From Ruegeria haliotis (GTDB lineage: Bacteria > Pseudomonadota > Alphaproteobacteria > Rhodobacterales > Rhodobacteraceae), in the NCBI RefSeq assembly GCF_013377785.1, contig NZ_JABXWT010000001.1, positions 372,001 through 436,000 of the forward strand: a stretch of DNA of 64,000 nucleotides, read 5' to 3'. The notes under the pieces were generated by a model. It had not been told where the DNA came from. It ran no database searches and saw only the letters and a list, made by a program, of their open reading frames with translations. Position numbers and translations under genes: made by a program. Positions 35,542 to 45,193 of the stretch are shown here, piece after piece; the first letter of the stretch is position 1, and each line of letters starts with the position of its first letter.

Positions 35542-36719
35542 CCTTTGGCGGCAATGGCAGTTCCAGCAGCATGGCCCGAGGACCACGCCCACTGGAAATT
35601 GTAGCCGCCCAGCCAGCCGGTGACATCCACCGCTTCACCAATCGCATAGAGGCCAGGGATTTCCTTGGCCTCCATCGTTTTTGACGACAATTCATCTGTA
35701 TCGATCCCACCCAATGTCACTTCGGCGGTGCGATACCCTTCGGTCCCCGATGGCAGAAGCTGCCAATCGGACAGGGCCGCGGTCAGTTCCGACAGTTTTG
35801 CGTCGGATTGATCGGCCAGATTGCCGGACATCGAAATATGCTGGCTTAGATAGTCGACCAACCGCGCGGGCAGATGCCGTGCCAGTTCGGTCTTCAACGC
35901 CTTGCGCCCACCGTTTTGTCGCTGTTCGCGCAGCAGGTCGAACACAGGCAGATCAGGGATCAGGTTGACCCGGATCGCCTCACCCTCGCGCCAATAGGAC
36001 GACAGTTGCAGTACTGATGGACCGCTGAGACCGCGATGGGTAAACAACAAGGCTTCGTCGAAACTTGTCCGGTCATTTGACAGCCGCGCGGATAAAGCAA
36101 CACCCGAGAGGTCGTTGAATTTGCCATCCGAAAAGGTGAACGGAACCAGCGCCGCACGGGTGTCCGTTACGCGTAGATCAAACTGCCCTGCAATGTCATA
36201 CGCCAAACCGGTCGCGCCCATCTTGGGGATCGACTTGCCGCCCGTGGCCAGAACCAGATTGGTACAGCTCAGGCTCAGGCGCTGTCCTTCGCGCTCGACC
36301 TGAAGGCCAAACCCGTTTTCAGTTTTGCGCAAATCCCGGACCGAGCTCTGCACCCACAGATCGGCCCCCGCACGCTCCATCTCGTCCAAAAGAAGGGCAA
36401 CGATCTGCTTTGAGGACCCATCGCAAAATAGCTGTCCCAGTGTTTTTTCGTGCCAGGCGATGCCGTGGCGGTTCACCAGATCGACAAAATCCCATTGGGT
36501 GTAGCGCGCAAGGGCGGACTTGCAGAAATGCGGGTTCCGCGACAGGAAATTCCCGGGGCCTGCATACATGTTGGTGAAATTGCAGCGGCCTCCGCCGGAA
36601 ATGCGAATCTTTTCACCCGGGGCTTTGGCGTGGTCGATCACCAGCACGCGCCCGCCGCAATGGGCGGCGCACATCATGCCGGCAGCACCAGCACCCAGAA
36701 TGATCGTGTCATAGGTCAT
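35538..36719 (-). CDS. BaiN/HI0933 family flavoprotein oxidoreductase
   Basis: A 393-residue FAD protein. The N-terminal dinucleotide fold is TIILGAGAAGMMCAA, followed by KIRISGGGRCNFTNM, LATGGKSIPKMGATGLAY and a C-terminal ALYAIGEAVDVTGWLGGYNFQWAWSSG. These blocks define the HI0933/BaiN family of putative NAD(P)/FAD reductases; the physiological substrate is unknown for most members. It is on the minus strand inside the dcw cluster and so interrupts it. Confidence 0.85.
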   Translation of the reverse strand: MTYDTIILGAGAAGMMCAAHCGGRVLVIDHAKAPGEKIRISGGGRCNFTNMYAGPGNFLSRNPHFCKSALARYTQWDFVDLVNRHGIAWHEKTLGQLFCDGSSKQIVALLLDEMERAGADLWVQSSVRDLRKTENGFGLQVEREGQRLSLSCTNLVLATGGKSIPKMGATGLAYDIAGQFDLRVTDTRAALVPFTFSDGKFNDLSGVALSARLSNDRTSFDEALLFTHRGLSGPSVLQLSSYWREGEAIRVNLIPDLPVFDLLREQRQNGGRKALKTELARHLPARLVDYLSQHISMSGNLADQSDAKLSELTAALSDWQLLPSGTEGYRTAEVTLGGIDTDELSSKTMEAKEIPGLYAIGEAVDVTGWLGGYNFQWAWSSGHAAGTAIAAKG

Positions 36720-36884
36720 GCGCTGCGCATGGCGTGGATTTCAAACGATGGCAAGAGGCAGAATGTTACGGCTTGTCCCGCTGGTGTCGGGAAAATACCC
36801 TTGGCCCCACAACAGTACCATGGCGAGGTCTTGGACCCTTGGTCTGAATGGTGTCTGGCTTTGATCACCGGATGGAGAACCGAT

Positions 36885-37241
36885 ATGAACCCCATAAACC
36901 TGCAGGATAAACTGGGCCGGTTCTCGACCCACTGGGACCCGCATGTCGTCGCCGATTATAACCAGAATGACGTTATGGTTGTGAAATTCATCGGCGAATA
37001 CCCTTTTCACAAACACGACACGACCGACGATTTCTTTCTGGTTCTCGAAGGTGAGATGATCATGGATATAGAGGGCGAACCGTCAAAAACCGTCAAGGCT
37101 GGTGAGCTGTTTGTTGTGCCGAAAGGCGTCGTACACCGCCCCCGTGCCGAACATGCGGTGAAGGTCTTGTTGATCGAGCCGAAGGGAGAGCCAAATTCCG
37201 GTGATTCAGACCGACTACCAGCCCCAAAACCGCGTCTGTGA
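36885..37241 (+). CDS. Cupin-domain protein
   Basis: A 118-residue single-domain cupin. The metal-binding motifs are seen as FHKHDTTDDFFLVLEGEM (motif 1) and GELFVVPKGVVHRPRAE (motif 2), with His and Glu ligands in place. Such proteins are related to mannose-6-phosphate isomerase-type cupins; no substrate is evident. The ATG at 36885 has GGAG upstream. It lies between the flavoprotein gene and ftsW. Confidence 0.8.
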   Translation: MNPINLQDKLGRFSTHWDPHVVADYNQNDVMVVKFIGEYPFHKHDTTDDFFLVLEGEMIMDIEGEPSKTVKAGELFVVPKGVVHRPRAEHAVKVLLIEPKGEPNSGDSDRLPAPKPRL

Positions 37242-37395
37242 CTGATGCGGGACTGAAAACGACGGCCGGTTCTGCCGGATGGGCGGAAATTCATACATCT
37301 GCCTTAATTTACTGGCCCAAACGCCAAAATCGCTGTAGAGTTTCAATCAGATCCCGAAAACGGGGCGTTAACGAGGCAGATAGTGGCGGTATCTC

Positions 37396-38559
37396 ATGAC
37401 TGAGATGGTGTATGGCGCGGTCCAGGACCAGCGCGGTGAACCGATTCTTCCGAAATGGTGGCGGACGATTGATCGTTGGACGATGTCCTGCGTTCTGATC
37501 TTGTTTGTCATCGGGCTTTTGCTGGGGCTGGCTTCGTCGCCGCCACTGGCAGGACGCAACGGGTTCGATCCGTTCCACTATGTCGAACGGCAGGCGCTGT
37601 TCGGCGGTCTGGCGTTGATGGCGATGCTGCTGACCTCGATGATGTCGCCCACATTGGTGCGGCGGCTGGCGGTTTTGGGTTTTTTAGCTGCCTTTGTGGC
37701 GTTGGTCTTTCTGCCCGTCTTTGGCACGGATTTCGGCAAAGGCGCAGTGCGCTGGTACTCGCTGGGCTTTGCCTCGCTGCAACCGTCTGAATTCCTCAAA
37801 CCCGGCTTTGTGGTTGTAGCGGCCTGGCTGCTGGCCGCGTCTCAGCAAATCAACGGCCCGCCGGGGCGATTTTGGTCTTTTGCACTTTGCATGGCCATCG
37901 TTGCCATGCTGGTGATGCAACCCGATTTCGGTCAGGCCTGCCTGATCCTGTTCGGCTGGGGCGTGATGTATTTCGTCGCCGGTGCGCCGATGCTGTTGCT
38001 GGTTGGCATGGCCGGCGTTGTCGTGCTGGGCGGTATGTTCGCCTATTCCAACTCGGAACACTTTGCCCGCCGCATTGACGGTTTCCTGAACCAAGAGGTC
38101 GATCCGACCACTCAGCTTGGCTATGCTACCAACGCGATCCGCGAAGGCGGCCTGTTCGGCGTTGGCGTGGGCGAGGGGCAGGTGAAATGGTCGCTGCCCG
38201 ATGCGCATACCGATTTCATAATTGCTGTGGCGGCTGAAGAATACGGGCTGATTCTAGTGCTGATCATCATCGCCCTTTATTCAATCATCGTCGTCCGCTC
38301 GTTGCTGCGCCTGATGCGTGAACGCGACATGTTCATCCGCCTGGCCGGTACCGGTCTGGCCTGTATGTTCGGCGTTCAGGCGATGATCAACATGGGTGTG
38401 GCTGTGCGCCTGCTGCCCGCCAAAGGCATGACGCTGCCATTCGTCAGCTACGGCGGTTCATCCCTGATTGCAGGCGGCATTGCAGTCGGCATGCTGCTGG
38501 CCTTTACCCGAACCCGCCCACAGGGCGAACTTGGCGATATTCTGCGCGGACGAGGCTGA
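37396..38559 (+). CDS. ftsW: Septal peptidoglycan glycosyltransferase FtsW
   Basis: A 387-residue SEDS-family membrane protein that polymerises lipid II at the septum together with FtsI. Ten predicted helices. SEDS motifs include [54 protein letters not shown] and [22 protein letters not shown] start; the last base of its stop is the first base of murG. Confidence 0.97.
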   Translation: MTEMVYGAVQDQRGEPILPKWWRTIDRWTMSCVLILFVIGLLLGLASSPPLAGRNGFDPFHYVERQALFGGLALMAMLLTSMMSPTLVRRLAVLGFLAAFVALVFLPVFGTDFGKGAVRWYSLGFASLQPSEFLKPGFVVVAAWLLAASQQINGPPGRFWSFALCMAIVAMLVMQPDFGQACLILFGWGVMYFVAGAPMLLLVGMAGVVVLGGMFAYSNSEHFARRIDGFLNQEVDPTTQLGYATNAIREGGLFGVGVGEGQVKWSLPDAHTDFIIAVAAEEYGLILVLIIIALYSIIVVRSLLRLMRERDMFIRLAGTGLACMFGVQAMINMGVAVRLLPAKGMTLPFVSYGGSSLIAGGIAVGMLLAFTRTRPQGELGDILRGRG

Positions 38560-39656
38560 TGAGCAAACCCTACCTGTTGATTGCGGCTGGCGGGACCGGG
38601 GGGCATATGTTCCCGGCTCAGGCACTGGCCGAGGCGATGCTGTATTTGGGTTGGCGCGTGCGCCTGTCCACCGACGCGCGCGGTGCGCGCTATACCAGCG
38701 GATTCCCTCACACGACCGAAATTGTCGAAGCCTCCTCGGCCACCTTCGCGCGTGGTGGTCTGGCCGCCAAAGCGTTGGCTGGCCCCAAGATCGCCGGTGG
38801 TGTCGCTGGCATGACCTTCCAGATGTTGCGGGACAGACCGGACGTGGTCGTGGGCTTCGGCGGCTACCCCTCGATCCCGGCGCTGTCGGCGGCGACCATG
38901 CTGAAAATCCCCCGCATGATCCACGAGCAAAATGGCGTTCTGGGTCGCGTGAACCAACTGTTTGCCACCCGCGTTGCGCATGTGGCCTGTGGCGTCTGGC
39001 CGACCGATCTGCCCGAAGGGGCTGATGGCATCCACACCGGCAATCCGGTGCGTGCTGCCGTGCTCGACCGCGAGGCGGCGGGCTATATCCCGCCGGGTGA
39101 ATACCCGATGTCGATCCTTGTGATGGGCGGCTCGCAAGGGGCGCGCATCCTCAGCGACGTGGTGCCCGGCGCCATTGCGGCATTGCCGGAATTCCTGCGC
39201 TCCTACATCCGCGTATCTCATCAGGCTCGCGACGAAGATGGCGCGCGCGTTGCAGCCTTTTACGCTGAGCACGGTATTCTTGCCGATGTTGAGCCCTTCT
39301 TTCAGGACGTCCCCCGCCGCATGTCCGAGGCGCAGCTGGTCATTTCCCGCTCGGGCGCGTCCAGCGTGGCCGATATCTCCGTCATCGGACGGCCTTCGAT
39401 CCTGATCCCCTTCGCAGCCGCTGCTGGCGACCACCAGACAGCCAACGCGCGCGGGCTGGTGCAAGCGGGTGGGGCGATCATGATCCCCGAAAACGCGCTT
39501 GACGTTTCATCGCTGACCGAGCAAATCACCACGATCCTGACCAACCCCCAAGCCGCCCAGAAAATGGCCCATGCCGCCTTGTCTGTCGGGGCTCCTGACG
39601 CGACCGAGCGTCTGGTGGCCCTCGTCGAACAAATGGCGCAGAAAGAGACGACATGA
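38559..39656 (+). CDS. murG: UDP-GlcNAc:lipid I N-acetylglucosaminyltransferase MurG
   Basis: A 365-residue GT-B glycosyltransferase on the inner face of the membrane that makes lipid II. G-loop motifs: [12 protein letters not shown] at residues 9-20 and [15 protein letters not shown]-terminal nucleotide-binding parts: [14 protein letters not shown] and [12 protein letters not shown] followed by [14 protein letters not shown]. Overlaps murC by 4 bases. Confidence 0.97.
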   Translation: MSKPYLLIAAGGTGGHMFPAQALAEAMLYLGWRVRLSTDARGARYTSGFPHTTEIVEASSATFARGGLAAKALAGPKIAGGVAGMTFQMLRDRPDVVVGFGGYPSIPALSAATMLKIPRMIHEQNGVLGRVNQLFATRVAHVACGVWPTDLPEGADGIHTGNPVRAAVLDREAAGYIPPGEYPMSILVMGGSQGARILSDVVPGAIAALPEFLRSYIRVSHQARDEDGARVAAFYAEHGILADVEPFFQDVPRRMSEAQLVISRSGASSVADISVIGRPSILIPFAAAAGDHQTANARGLVQAGGAIMIPENALDVSSLTEQITTILTNPQAAQKMAHAALSVGAPDATERLVALVEQMAQKETT

Positions 39657-41062
39657 CCCCAGCAACCAAACTGCCGCAGGACGTAGGACCGATCCACTTT
39701 GTTGGCATAGGCGGGATCGGGATGTCGGGCATTGCCGAGGTGCTGTTGAACCTTGGGTATCAGGTGCAGGGGTCTGATCTGAAAGCGTCAAAAATCACCG
39801 ACCGTCTGGCCGGTTTGGGGGCCGAAATTTTCGTCGGGCAAAAGGCTGAGAACCTGCAAAATGCTGCCGTGGTGGTCACCTCGACCGCGATCAAACCAGG
39901 CAACCCGGAGCTGGATGAGGCGCGCGCCAAGGGTCTGCCGGTGGTGCGCCGGGCCGACATGCTGGCCGAGCTGATGCGCCTGCGGTCCAACATTGCCATC
40001 GCCGGAACCCATGGCAAAACCACAACGACCACGATGATGGCTGAACTGATGGTCGCAGGTGATTTCGACCCGACCGTGATCAACGGCGGCATCATCCACG
40101 CCTACGGCTCAAACGCGCGGATGGGGCAGGGCGAATGGATGGTGGTCGAGGCGGACGAGTCCGACGGCTCGTTCAACCGCCTGCCAGCCACCATCGCCAT
40201 CGTCACCAATATCGACCCTGAGCATATGGAGCATTGGGGCGACTTCGACAAACTGCGCGACGGGTTCCACGAATTTGTCTCGAACCTGCCGTTCTACGGC
40301 CTCGCTGTCTGCTGCACAGACCATGCCGAAGTGCAGGCGCTGGTCGGTCGCATCACCGACCGCCGCGTGCGCACGTATGGCTTTAACGCGCAAGCCGATG
40401 TGCGGGCTGAGAACCTGACCTACAAAGGCGGCGTCGCCCATTTCGACATCCACCTGCAATACGAAGACAAGGTGATCGAGGGCTGCACCCTGCCGATGCC
40501 CGGTGATCACAACGTTTCAAACGCGCTGTCCGCCGTGGCCGTCGCCCGCCATCTGGGCATGAAGGCCGCTGAAATCCGTGACGCTCTGGCCAATTTTGGC
40601 GGCGTCAATCGCCGCTTCACCAAAGTGGGCGAGGTCGATGGCGTCACCATCATCGACGATTACGGCCACCACCCGGTCGAAATCGCAGCCGTGCTGAAAG
40701 CCGCCCGTCAGGCGACCGAAGGCCGTGTCATCGCCGTGCATCAACCCCATCGCTATTCGCGCTTGTCCAACCTGTTCGATGATTTTTGCACCTGTTTCAA
40801 CGACGCTGACGTTGTCGCCATCGCCGACATCTTCGCCGCCGGCGAAGACCCGATCGAAGGTGCTGGTCGGGATGATCTGGTCGAGGGGCTGATCCGTCAC
40901 GGTCATCGCCATGCGCGGGCGTTGCTGGATGAAAATGACCTCGAACGCCTCGTCCGCGAACAGGCCCGCCCCGGTGATATGGTTGTCTGTCTGGGGGCCG
41001 GGACCATCAGCGCTTGGGCAAATAGTTTGCCCGTAAGATTGCAAAGAAAACAAGCTATTTGA
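39653..41062 (+). CDS. murC: UDP-MurNAc:L-alanine ligase MurC
   Basis: A 469-residue Mur ligase adding the first amino acid, L-alanine, to UDP-MurNAc. N-terminal [18 protein letters not shown]-loop [16 protein letters not shown], then [34 protein letters not shown] and [12 protein letters not shown] start overlapping murG. After it comes a run of small membrane-protein genes before murB. Confidence 0.97.
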   Translation: MTPATKLPQDVGPIHFVGIGGIGMSGIAEVLLNLGYQVQGSDLKASKITDRLAGLGAEIFVGQKAENLQNAAVVVTSTAIKPGNPELDEARAKGLPVVRRADMLAELMRLRSNIAIAGTHGKTTTTTMMAELMVAGDFDPTVINGGIIHAYGSNARMGQGEWMVVEADESDGSFNRLPATIAIVTNIDPEHMEHWGDFDKLRDGFHEFVSNLPFYGLAVCCTDHAEVQALVGRITDRRVRTYGFNAQADVRAENLTYKGGVAHFDIHLQYEDKVIEGCTLPMPGDHNVSNALSAVAVARHLGMKAAEIRDALANFGGVNRRFTKVGEVDGVTIIDDYGHHPVEIAAVLKAARQATEGRVIAVHQPHRYSRLSNLFDDFCTCFNDADVVAIADIFAAGEDPIEGAGRDDLVEGLIRHGHRHARALLDENDLERLVREQARPGDMVVCLGAGTISAWANSLPVRLQRKQAI

Positions 41063-41138
41063 CGCCTCATCTAAACTACCGCACAACTTGAGAGTGTGGT
41101 AGGCTAATTTCAGATACCGCGCGTCCTTGGAGGGGCGA

Positions 41139-41387
41139 ATGGATTATTCAATACTCTTTGCCGCACTCTGGGCGATTTGTGCCACCATCGTCGCGCTGTT
41201 GCCCATGCGGTTGCAGTTCCCTCCGGGTATTGTCCTGCTGATCTGCGCGCCGGTGCTGATCGTCTGGCTGGGCTATGACTATGGCTGGATCATTTCGGTG
41301 CTGGCTTTTGCCGGATTCGTATCCATGTTCCGCAACCCTATCCGCCACTACTGGCGCAAGTGGACAGGGCCGGAGGTCAAACAATGA
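41139..41387 (+). CDS. DUF2484 small membrane protein, first copy
   Basis: An 82-residue protein with three hydrophobic segments and a terminal FRNPIRHYWRKW motif typical of DUF2484. The ATG at 41139 sits after GGAGGGG. It overlaps the next DUF2484 gene by 4 bases. The family is found at this spot, between murC and murB, in Rhodobacterales; the role is unknown. Confidence 0.75.
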   Translation: MDYSILFAALWAICATIVALLPMRLQFPPGIVLLICAPVLIVWLGYDYGWIISVLAFAGFVSMFRNPIRHYWRKWTGPEVKQ

Positions 41388-41650
41388 ACTGGTCCATCGC
41401 GCTTGCCGGTCTTTGGGGAATTGCCGCCAATCTTCTCGCCATGATCCCCAGCAATGACAACCACTGGACCCGCGCCTATGTCCTGATCGCCGTGGGTATT
41501 CCGATTGTGGGCTACGTCACCTATCAGAACGGCCCATGGATCGGCCTGATCGTACTGGCGGCGGGCATGTCTGTGCTGCGTTGGCCGGTGATTTACCTGA
41601 CCCGTTGGACAAAGGCGAAAATGCAGGGCATGAAGGCGGCCGACAAGTAA
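41384..41650 (+). CDS. DUF2484 small membrane protein, second copy
   Basis: An 88-residue paralogue of the previous gene (compare SIALAGLWGIAANLLAMIP with SILFAALWAICATIVALLP, and LRWPVIYLTRW with FRNPIRHYWRKW). Three hydrophobic segments. The ATG overlaps the previous stop, with GGAGG 7 bases before it. The pair looks like a tandem duplication. Confidence 0.75.
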   Translation: MNWSIALAGLWGIAANLLAMIPSNDNHWTRAYVLIAVGIPIVGYVTYQNGPWIGLIVLAAGMSVLRWPVIYLTRWTKAKMQGMKAADK

Positions 41651-41675
41651 TTCTTCAAGCCGCAGGAGGTCCGCC

Positions 41676-41969
41676 ATGGGGGACATCGCAACATTCACTT
41701 ATCTACCGCTGACCGCACTTGTTTTTGGAGTATTGGCGGGCTTTGTCGCAGGGCGCTGGATCGGGCTGCGCGGGCTGTTGTGGCTGATCGGCCTGATATC
41801 CGCCGTTGCGCTGGTGTTGATCGTGTTCCTGACCACCGTTGGTGCAGGTGAGGAAGAACAGGCCTTTGTCCCCTTCGTCTGGTTGACCGGCGGTGTTCTG
41901 CCCTTCCTGTTTGCCATCATCATGGGCGGTGTCGGCGGGCGCAGTCTGGCGGCCCGGGCCAGCGCGTGA
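41676..41969 (+). CDS. Small membrane protein, three to four helices
   Basis: A 97-residue hydrophobic protein (LTALVFGVLAGFVAG, LLWLIGLISAVALVLIVFL, GGVLPFLFAIIMGGVGG) after an AGGAGG site. No family recognised. Overlaps the next gene by 4 bases, so probably one operon with murB. Confidence 0.65.
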   Translation: MGDIATFTYLPLTALVFGVLAGFVAGRWIGLRGLLWLIGLISAVALVLIVFLTTVGAGEEEQAFVPFVWLTGGVLPFLFAIIMGGVGGRSLAARASA

Positions 41970-42247
41970 GCGCTTTACCAGTCTACCTTTTGGTACTCTT
42001 AGGGCTTCTAGGCTGGTGCTTGACCGCTGCTTATTCGGCTCTTCGCAAAAAGCGGAGGCTGATATATGCGGCGGTAACATTGTGGTTTGTTCTTTTCGGT
42101 TTGGCGTTGTATTGGCGCTCAGCTGAAACGTATGACATTACTCGAGCGGCCATCGCGTACATTATCTCGATGCATGTTTTGTATGGTGTGGTTGCGATAA
42201 TCGTATGGGGAATAGGGACTTGGTGGCGGAAACGAAATCAGATTTGA
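41966..42247 (+). CDS. Small membrane protein upstream of murB
   Basis: A 93-residue protein with three hydrophobic segments ([50 protein letters not shown]). Starts at GTG, overlapping the previous stop. The nucleotide composition is somewhat more AT-rich than the neighbouring mur genes. No family recognised. Its 3' end overlaps the start region of murB. Confidence 0.6.
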   Translation: MSALPVYLLVLLGLLGWCLTAAYSALRKKRRLIYAAVTLWFVLFGLALYWRSAETYDITRAAIAYIISMHVLYGVVAIIVWGIGTWWRKRNQI

Positions 42248-43167
42248 GCCTGAATTGCGTTCGCGGCAAGCTTTCCCAAAGCCGGTCCCTCAGTGACCTC
42301 ACCTGGCTGCGTGTCGGTGGTCCGGCGGACTACCTGTTCCAACCTGCCGATATCGACGACCTTCGGACTTTCTTGCGTGATCTGCCGAACGATGTGCCGG
42401 TTTTCCCCATGGGCGTGGGCTCTAATCTCATCGTTCGGGATGGGGGGCTGCGGGCTGTGGTGATCCGGTTGGGGCGTGGCTTCAACGGTATTTCGATCGA
42501 TGGCAACTCCGTCACCGCAGGCGCGGCGGCGTTGGACGCGCATGTGGCGCGCAAAGCAGCCGATGCGGGGGTGGATCTGACGTTCCTGCGCACCATTCCC
42601 GGCTCGGTCGGTGGTGCGGTGCGGATGAATGCGGGCTGCTATGGCAGCTACACGGCGGATGTACTGCGCAAGGCCACTATTGTCACCCGACAGGGAGATC
42701 TCATCGACCTGACTGCCGACGATCTGAACTTCCGCTACCGCCAGTCCGACCTTCCTGATGGCGCGGTCCTGGTTGAGGCGACATTCGAAGGCCCATCCAA
42801 CGATCCCACGGATCTGCACGCCCGCATGGATGCCCAACTGAAAAAACGCGACGAAACGCAGCCGACCAAAGATCGCAGCGCTGGATCGACGTTCCGCAAC
42901 CCCGCTGGATTTTCCTCGACCGGGCGGGCCGATGACATCCATGACCTAAAGGCATGGAAAGTGATCGACAATGCCGGGATGCGCGGCGCTATGAAAGGCG
43001 GCGCGCAGATGAGCGAAAAGCACTCGAATTTCCTGATCAATACCGGTGGCGCATCAGCCGCAGACCTCGAAGGTTTGGGCGAAGAGGTACGAAAAAAGGT
43101 TTACGAAACAAGCGGTATCACGTTAGAGTGGGAAATCATGCGGGTCGGTGATCCGCTGACAGAATAA
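42205..43167 (+). CDS. murB: UDP-N-acetylenolpyruvoylglucosamine reductase MurB
   Basis: An FAD/NADPH enzyme that reduces UDP-GlcNAc-enolpyruvate to UDP-MurNAc, 320 residues from this start. FAD-binding motifs: [45 protein letters not shown]; then [19 protein letters not shown] and [16 protein letters not shown] (catalytic Ser region). The ATG at 42205 lies inside the previous gene; a GTG at 42223 after AGGGA is an equally good start and would shorten the overlap. Confidence 0.95.
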   Translation: MGNRDLVAETKSDLSLNCVRGKLSQSRSLSDLTWLRVGGPADYLFQPADIDDLRTFLRDLPNDVPVFPMGVGSNLIVRDGGLRAVVIRLGRGFNGISIDGNSVTAGAAALDAHVARKAADAGVDLTFLRTIPGSVGGAVRMNAGCYGSYTADVLRKATIVTRQGDLIDLTADDLNFRYRQSDLPDGAVLVEATFEGPSNDPTDLHARMDAQLKKRDETQPTKDRSAGSTFRNPAGFSSTGRADDIHDLKAWKVIDNAGMRGAMKGGAQMSEKHSNFLINTGGASAADLEGLGEEVRKKVYETSGITLEWEIMRVGDPLTE

Positions 43168-43278
43168 AGCCCAACCGTCAGACCATAACAGGCAAATCAA
43201 GGCGACGGATCAAAGGCATAAAACGCAGTATGGACCACCACATAAGGTCCAGGGACATTGAGGCGCACGAACGTGGGT

Positions 43279-44193
43279 ATGTCGAGCAGGACAAACCCCA
43301 AAGTGGCGGTATTGATGGGCGGCCCCTCGGCTGAACGCGAGGTGTCTCTCAGCAGCGGGCGCGAATGCGCAACCGCCCTCAGGGGAGAAGGCATTGAAGT
43401 GGTCGAGCTGGACGCTGGTCCCGACCTCTATGCACGTCTTTTGGATATCAAACCCGATGTGGTTTTCAACGCCCTGCATGGCCGCTGGGGCGAAGATGGC
43501 TGCGTGCAGGGAATGCTGGAATGGATGCGTATTCCCTATACACATTCCGGGGTGCTGGCCTCGGCGCTTGCCATGGACAAGCAGCGCAGTAAAGAAGCGT
43601 TCCGTATCGCGGGACTGCCCATCGCCGACAGCGTGATCGTGCCCAAGGCAGACGTGATGGCAGGCCATGTGATGGCAGCGCCTTACGTGGTCAAACCCAA
43701 CAACGAAGGCTCAAGCGTCGGCATCTATCTGGTCCACGAAGGTGCCAACGGTCCGCCGAAACTGTCGGATGACATGCCGGAACAGGTGATGGTCGAGCAG
43801 TACATCGCGGGCCGCGAACTGACTGTATCGGTGATGGGCGACCGCGCCCTGACCGTGACCGAGATCATGACTGACGGTTGGTACGACTACGACGCCAAGT
43901 ACAAACCGGGCGGCTCGTGGCATGTATTGCCGGCCGATATCCCGTCCGAGATCTTTGATCTGTGCATGGATTACGCCCTGCGCGCGCACATCCTGTTGGG
44001 GTGCAAGGGCGTCAGCCGAACTGATTTTCGCTGGGATGACAGCAAGGGTCGTGATGGTTTGTTCCTGCTGGAAACCAACACCCAACCCGGCATGACGCCA
44101 ACCTCGCTGGTGCCTGAGCAGGGCGAGCATTGCGGCATGACCTTTGGCCAGCTCTGCGCCTGGATGGTGGAGGACGCCTCATGCGACCGCTGA
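43279..44193 (+). CDS. ddl: D-alanine-D-alanine ligase
   Basis: A 304-residue ATP-grasp enzyme making the D-Ala-D-Ala dipeptide used by MurF. N-terminal KVAVLMGGPSAEREVSLSSG; then FNALHGRWGEDG, IPYTHSGVLASALAMDK, VVKPNNEGSSVG, VSRTDFRWDD and LETNTQPGMTP. The ATG at 43279 fits the conserved N terminus; an in-frame GTG at 43273 has the better-spaced GAGG site. The preceding 100-base gap from murB has no other gene. Its end overlaps ftsQ by 13 bases. Confidence 0.96.
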   Translation: MSSRTNPKVAVLMGGPSAEREVSLSSGRECATALRGEGIEVVELDAGPDLYARLLDIKPDVVFNALHGRWGEDGCVQGMLEWMRIPYTHSGVLASALAMDKQRSKEAFRIAGLPIADSVIVPKADVMAGHVMAAPYVVKPNNEGSSVGIYLVHEGANGPPKLSDDMPEQVMVEQYIAGRELTVSVMGDRALTVTEIMTDGWYDYDAKYKPGGSWHVLPADIPSEIFDLCMDYALRAHILLGCKGVSRTDFRWDDSKGRDGLFLLETNTQPGMTPTSLVPEQGEHCGMTFGQLCAWMVEDASCDR

Positions 44194-45188
44194 CCGCCAC
44201 CCGCGCGCCGGTGATCCATCGCACCAAGGCCCTGGCCGGTCCGGATGCAGAATTCGACTCTGCCGACACCAATGACGCTGACGCGCAGCCCATTCTACGT
44301 TTAAGCGGCGCACGGATTTTCAAACGCACCGCCCGCCGGTCCGATCCGGCACCATCGCGTTTAAGCTATCGCTTTCAACGCTGGATGTTGACGCCGGGCA
44401 TTCGCCTGGGCGTCAAGCTGGGCCTGCCGATTTGCGCTATTGCGGCAGCGGTCGGGTTGTACTTTGCGTCCGAAGACCGGCGCGAGGCCGTCAGTGCGTA
44501 TATCGCCGACATCCGCACCTCGATACAGGAGCGGCCCGAGTTCATGGTCAATCTGATGGCCATCGACGGTGCGGGCGCCGGCTTGTCGGATGACATTCGC
44601 GAAGTTGTGCCGTTGGATTTCCCGATCAGCTCGTGGGATCTGGATGTTGAGCAGATGCGCGATACGATCACTGGCCTTGATCCAGTGAAGTCCGCCACGG
44701 TACGCATCCGTCCCGGCGGTATCCTGCAAGTTGACGTGGTTGAACGGCAGCCCGTCATCGTCTGGCGCACCCGAGACGGGATCGATTTGCTGGATGAAAC
44801 AGGCGTTCATGTGGATCAGACCGCCTCGCGTAAAGATCACGCTGACTTGCCGCTGATTGCGGGCAAGGGCGCGGATCAGCACGTGGCCGAAGCATTGGAG
44901 ATATTCAAAACCTCGCACAGTCTTGGCGACCGCGTTCGCGGGCTGGTGCGCGTAGGCGAGCGGCGCTGGGATCTGGTCCTGGATCGCGGTCAGCGCATCA
45001 TGCTGCCGACCGAACGTCCGGTACGCGCGCTTGAACGCGTATTGGCGGTGAACGAGGTACAGGACCTTCTGGAACGCGACGTGGCGGCAGTCGACATGCG
45101 CCTTGGGCAGCGACCGACAATCAGAATGACCAAAGCTGCCAGCGAAGACTGGTGGAATACAAAAGTGACAGTGGGTAACGGGCAGTAA
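44181..45188 (+). CDS. ftsQ: Cell division protein FtsQ
   Basis: A 335-residue bitopic divisome protein. A long cytoplasmic N terminus (about 75 residues) is followed by one helix (LGLPICAIAAAVGLYFA), a POTRA domain (AIDGAGAGLSDDIREVV, VKSATVRIRPGGILQVDVVER) and the beta domain (RTRDGIDLLDETGVHV). The ATG at 44181 has GGAGG upstream and overlaps the end of ddl. FtsQ recruits FtsL/FtsB and FtsWI. Confidence 0.94.
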   Translation: MRPLTATRAPVIHRTKALAGPDAEFDSADTNDADAQPILRLSGARIFKRTARRSDPAPSRLSYRFQRWMLTPGIRLGVKLGLPICAIAAAVGLYFASEDRREAVSAYIADIRTSIQERPEFMVNLMAIDGAGAGLSDDIREVVPLDFPISSWDLDVEQMRDTITGLDPVKSATVRIRPGGILQVDVVERQPVIVWRTRDGIDLLDETGVHVDQTASRKDHADLPLIAGKGADQHVAEALEIFKTSHSLGDRVRGLVRVGERRWDLVLDRGQRIMLPTERPVRALERVLAVNEVQDLLERDVAAVDMRLGQRPTIRMTKAASEDWWNTKVTVGNGQ

Positions 45189-45193
45189 CGAAT

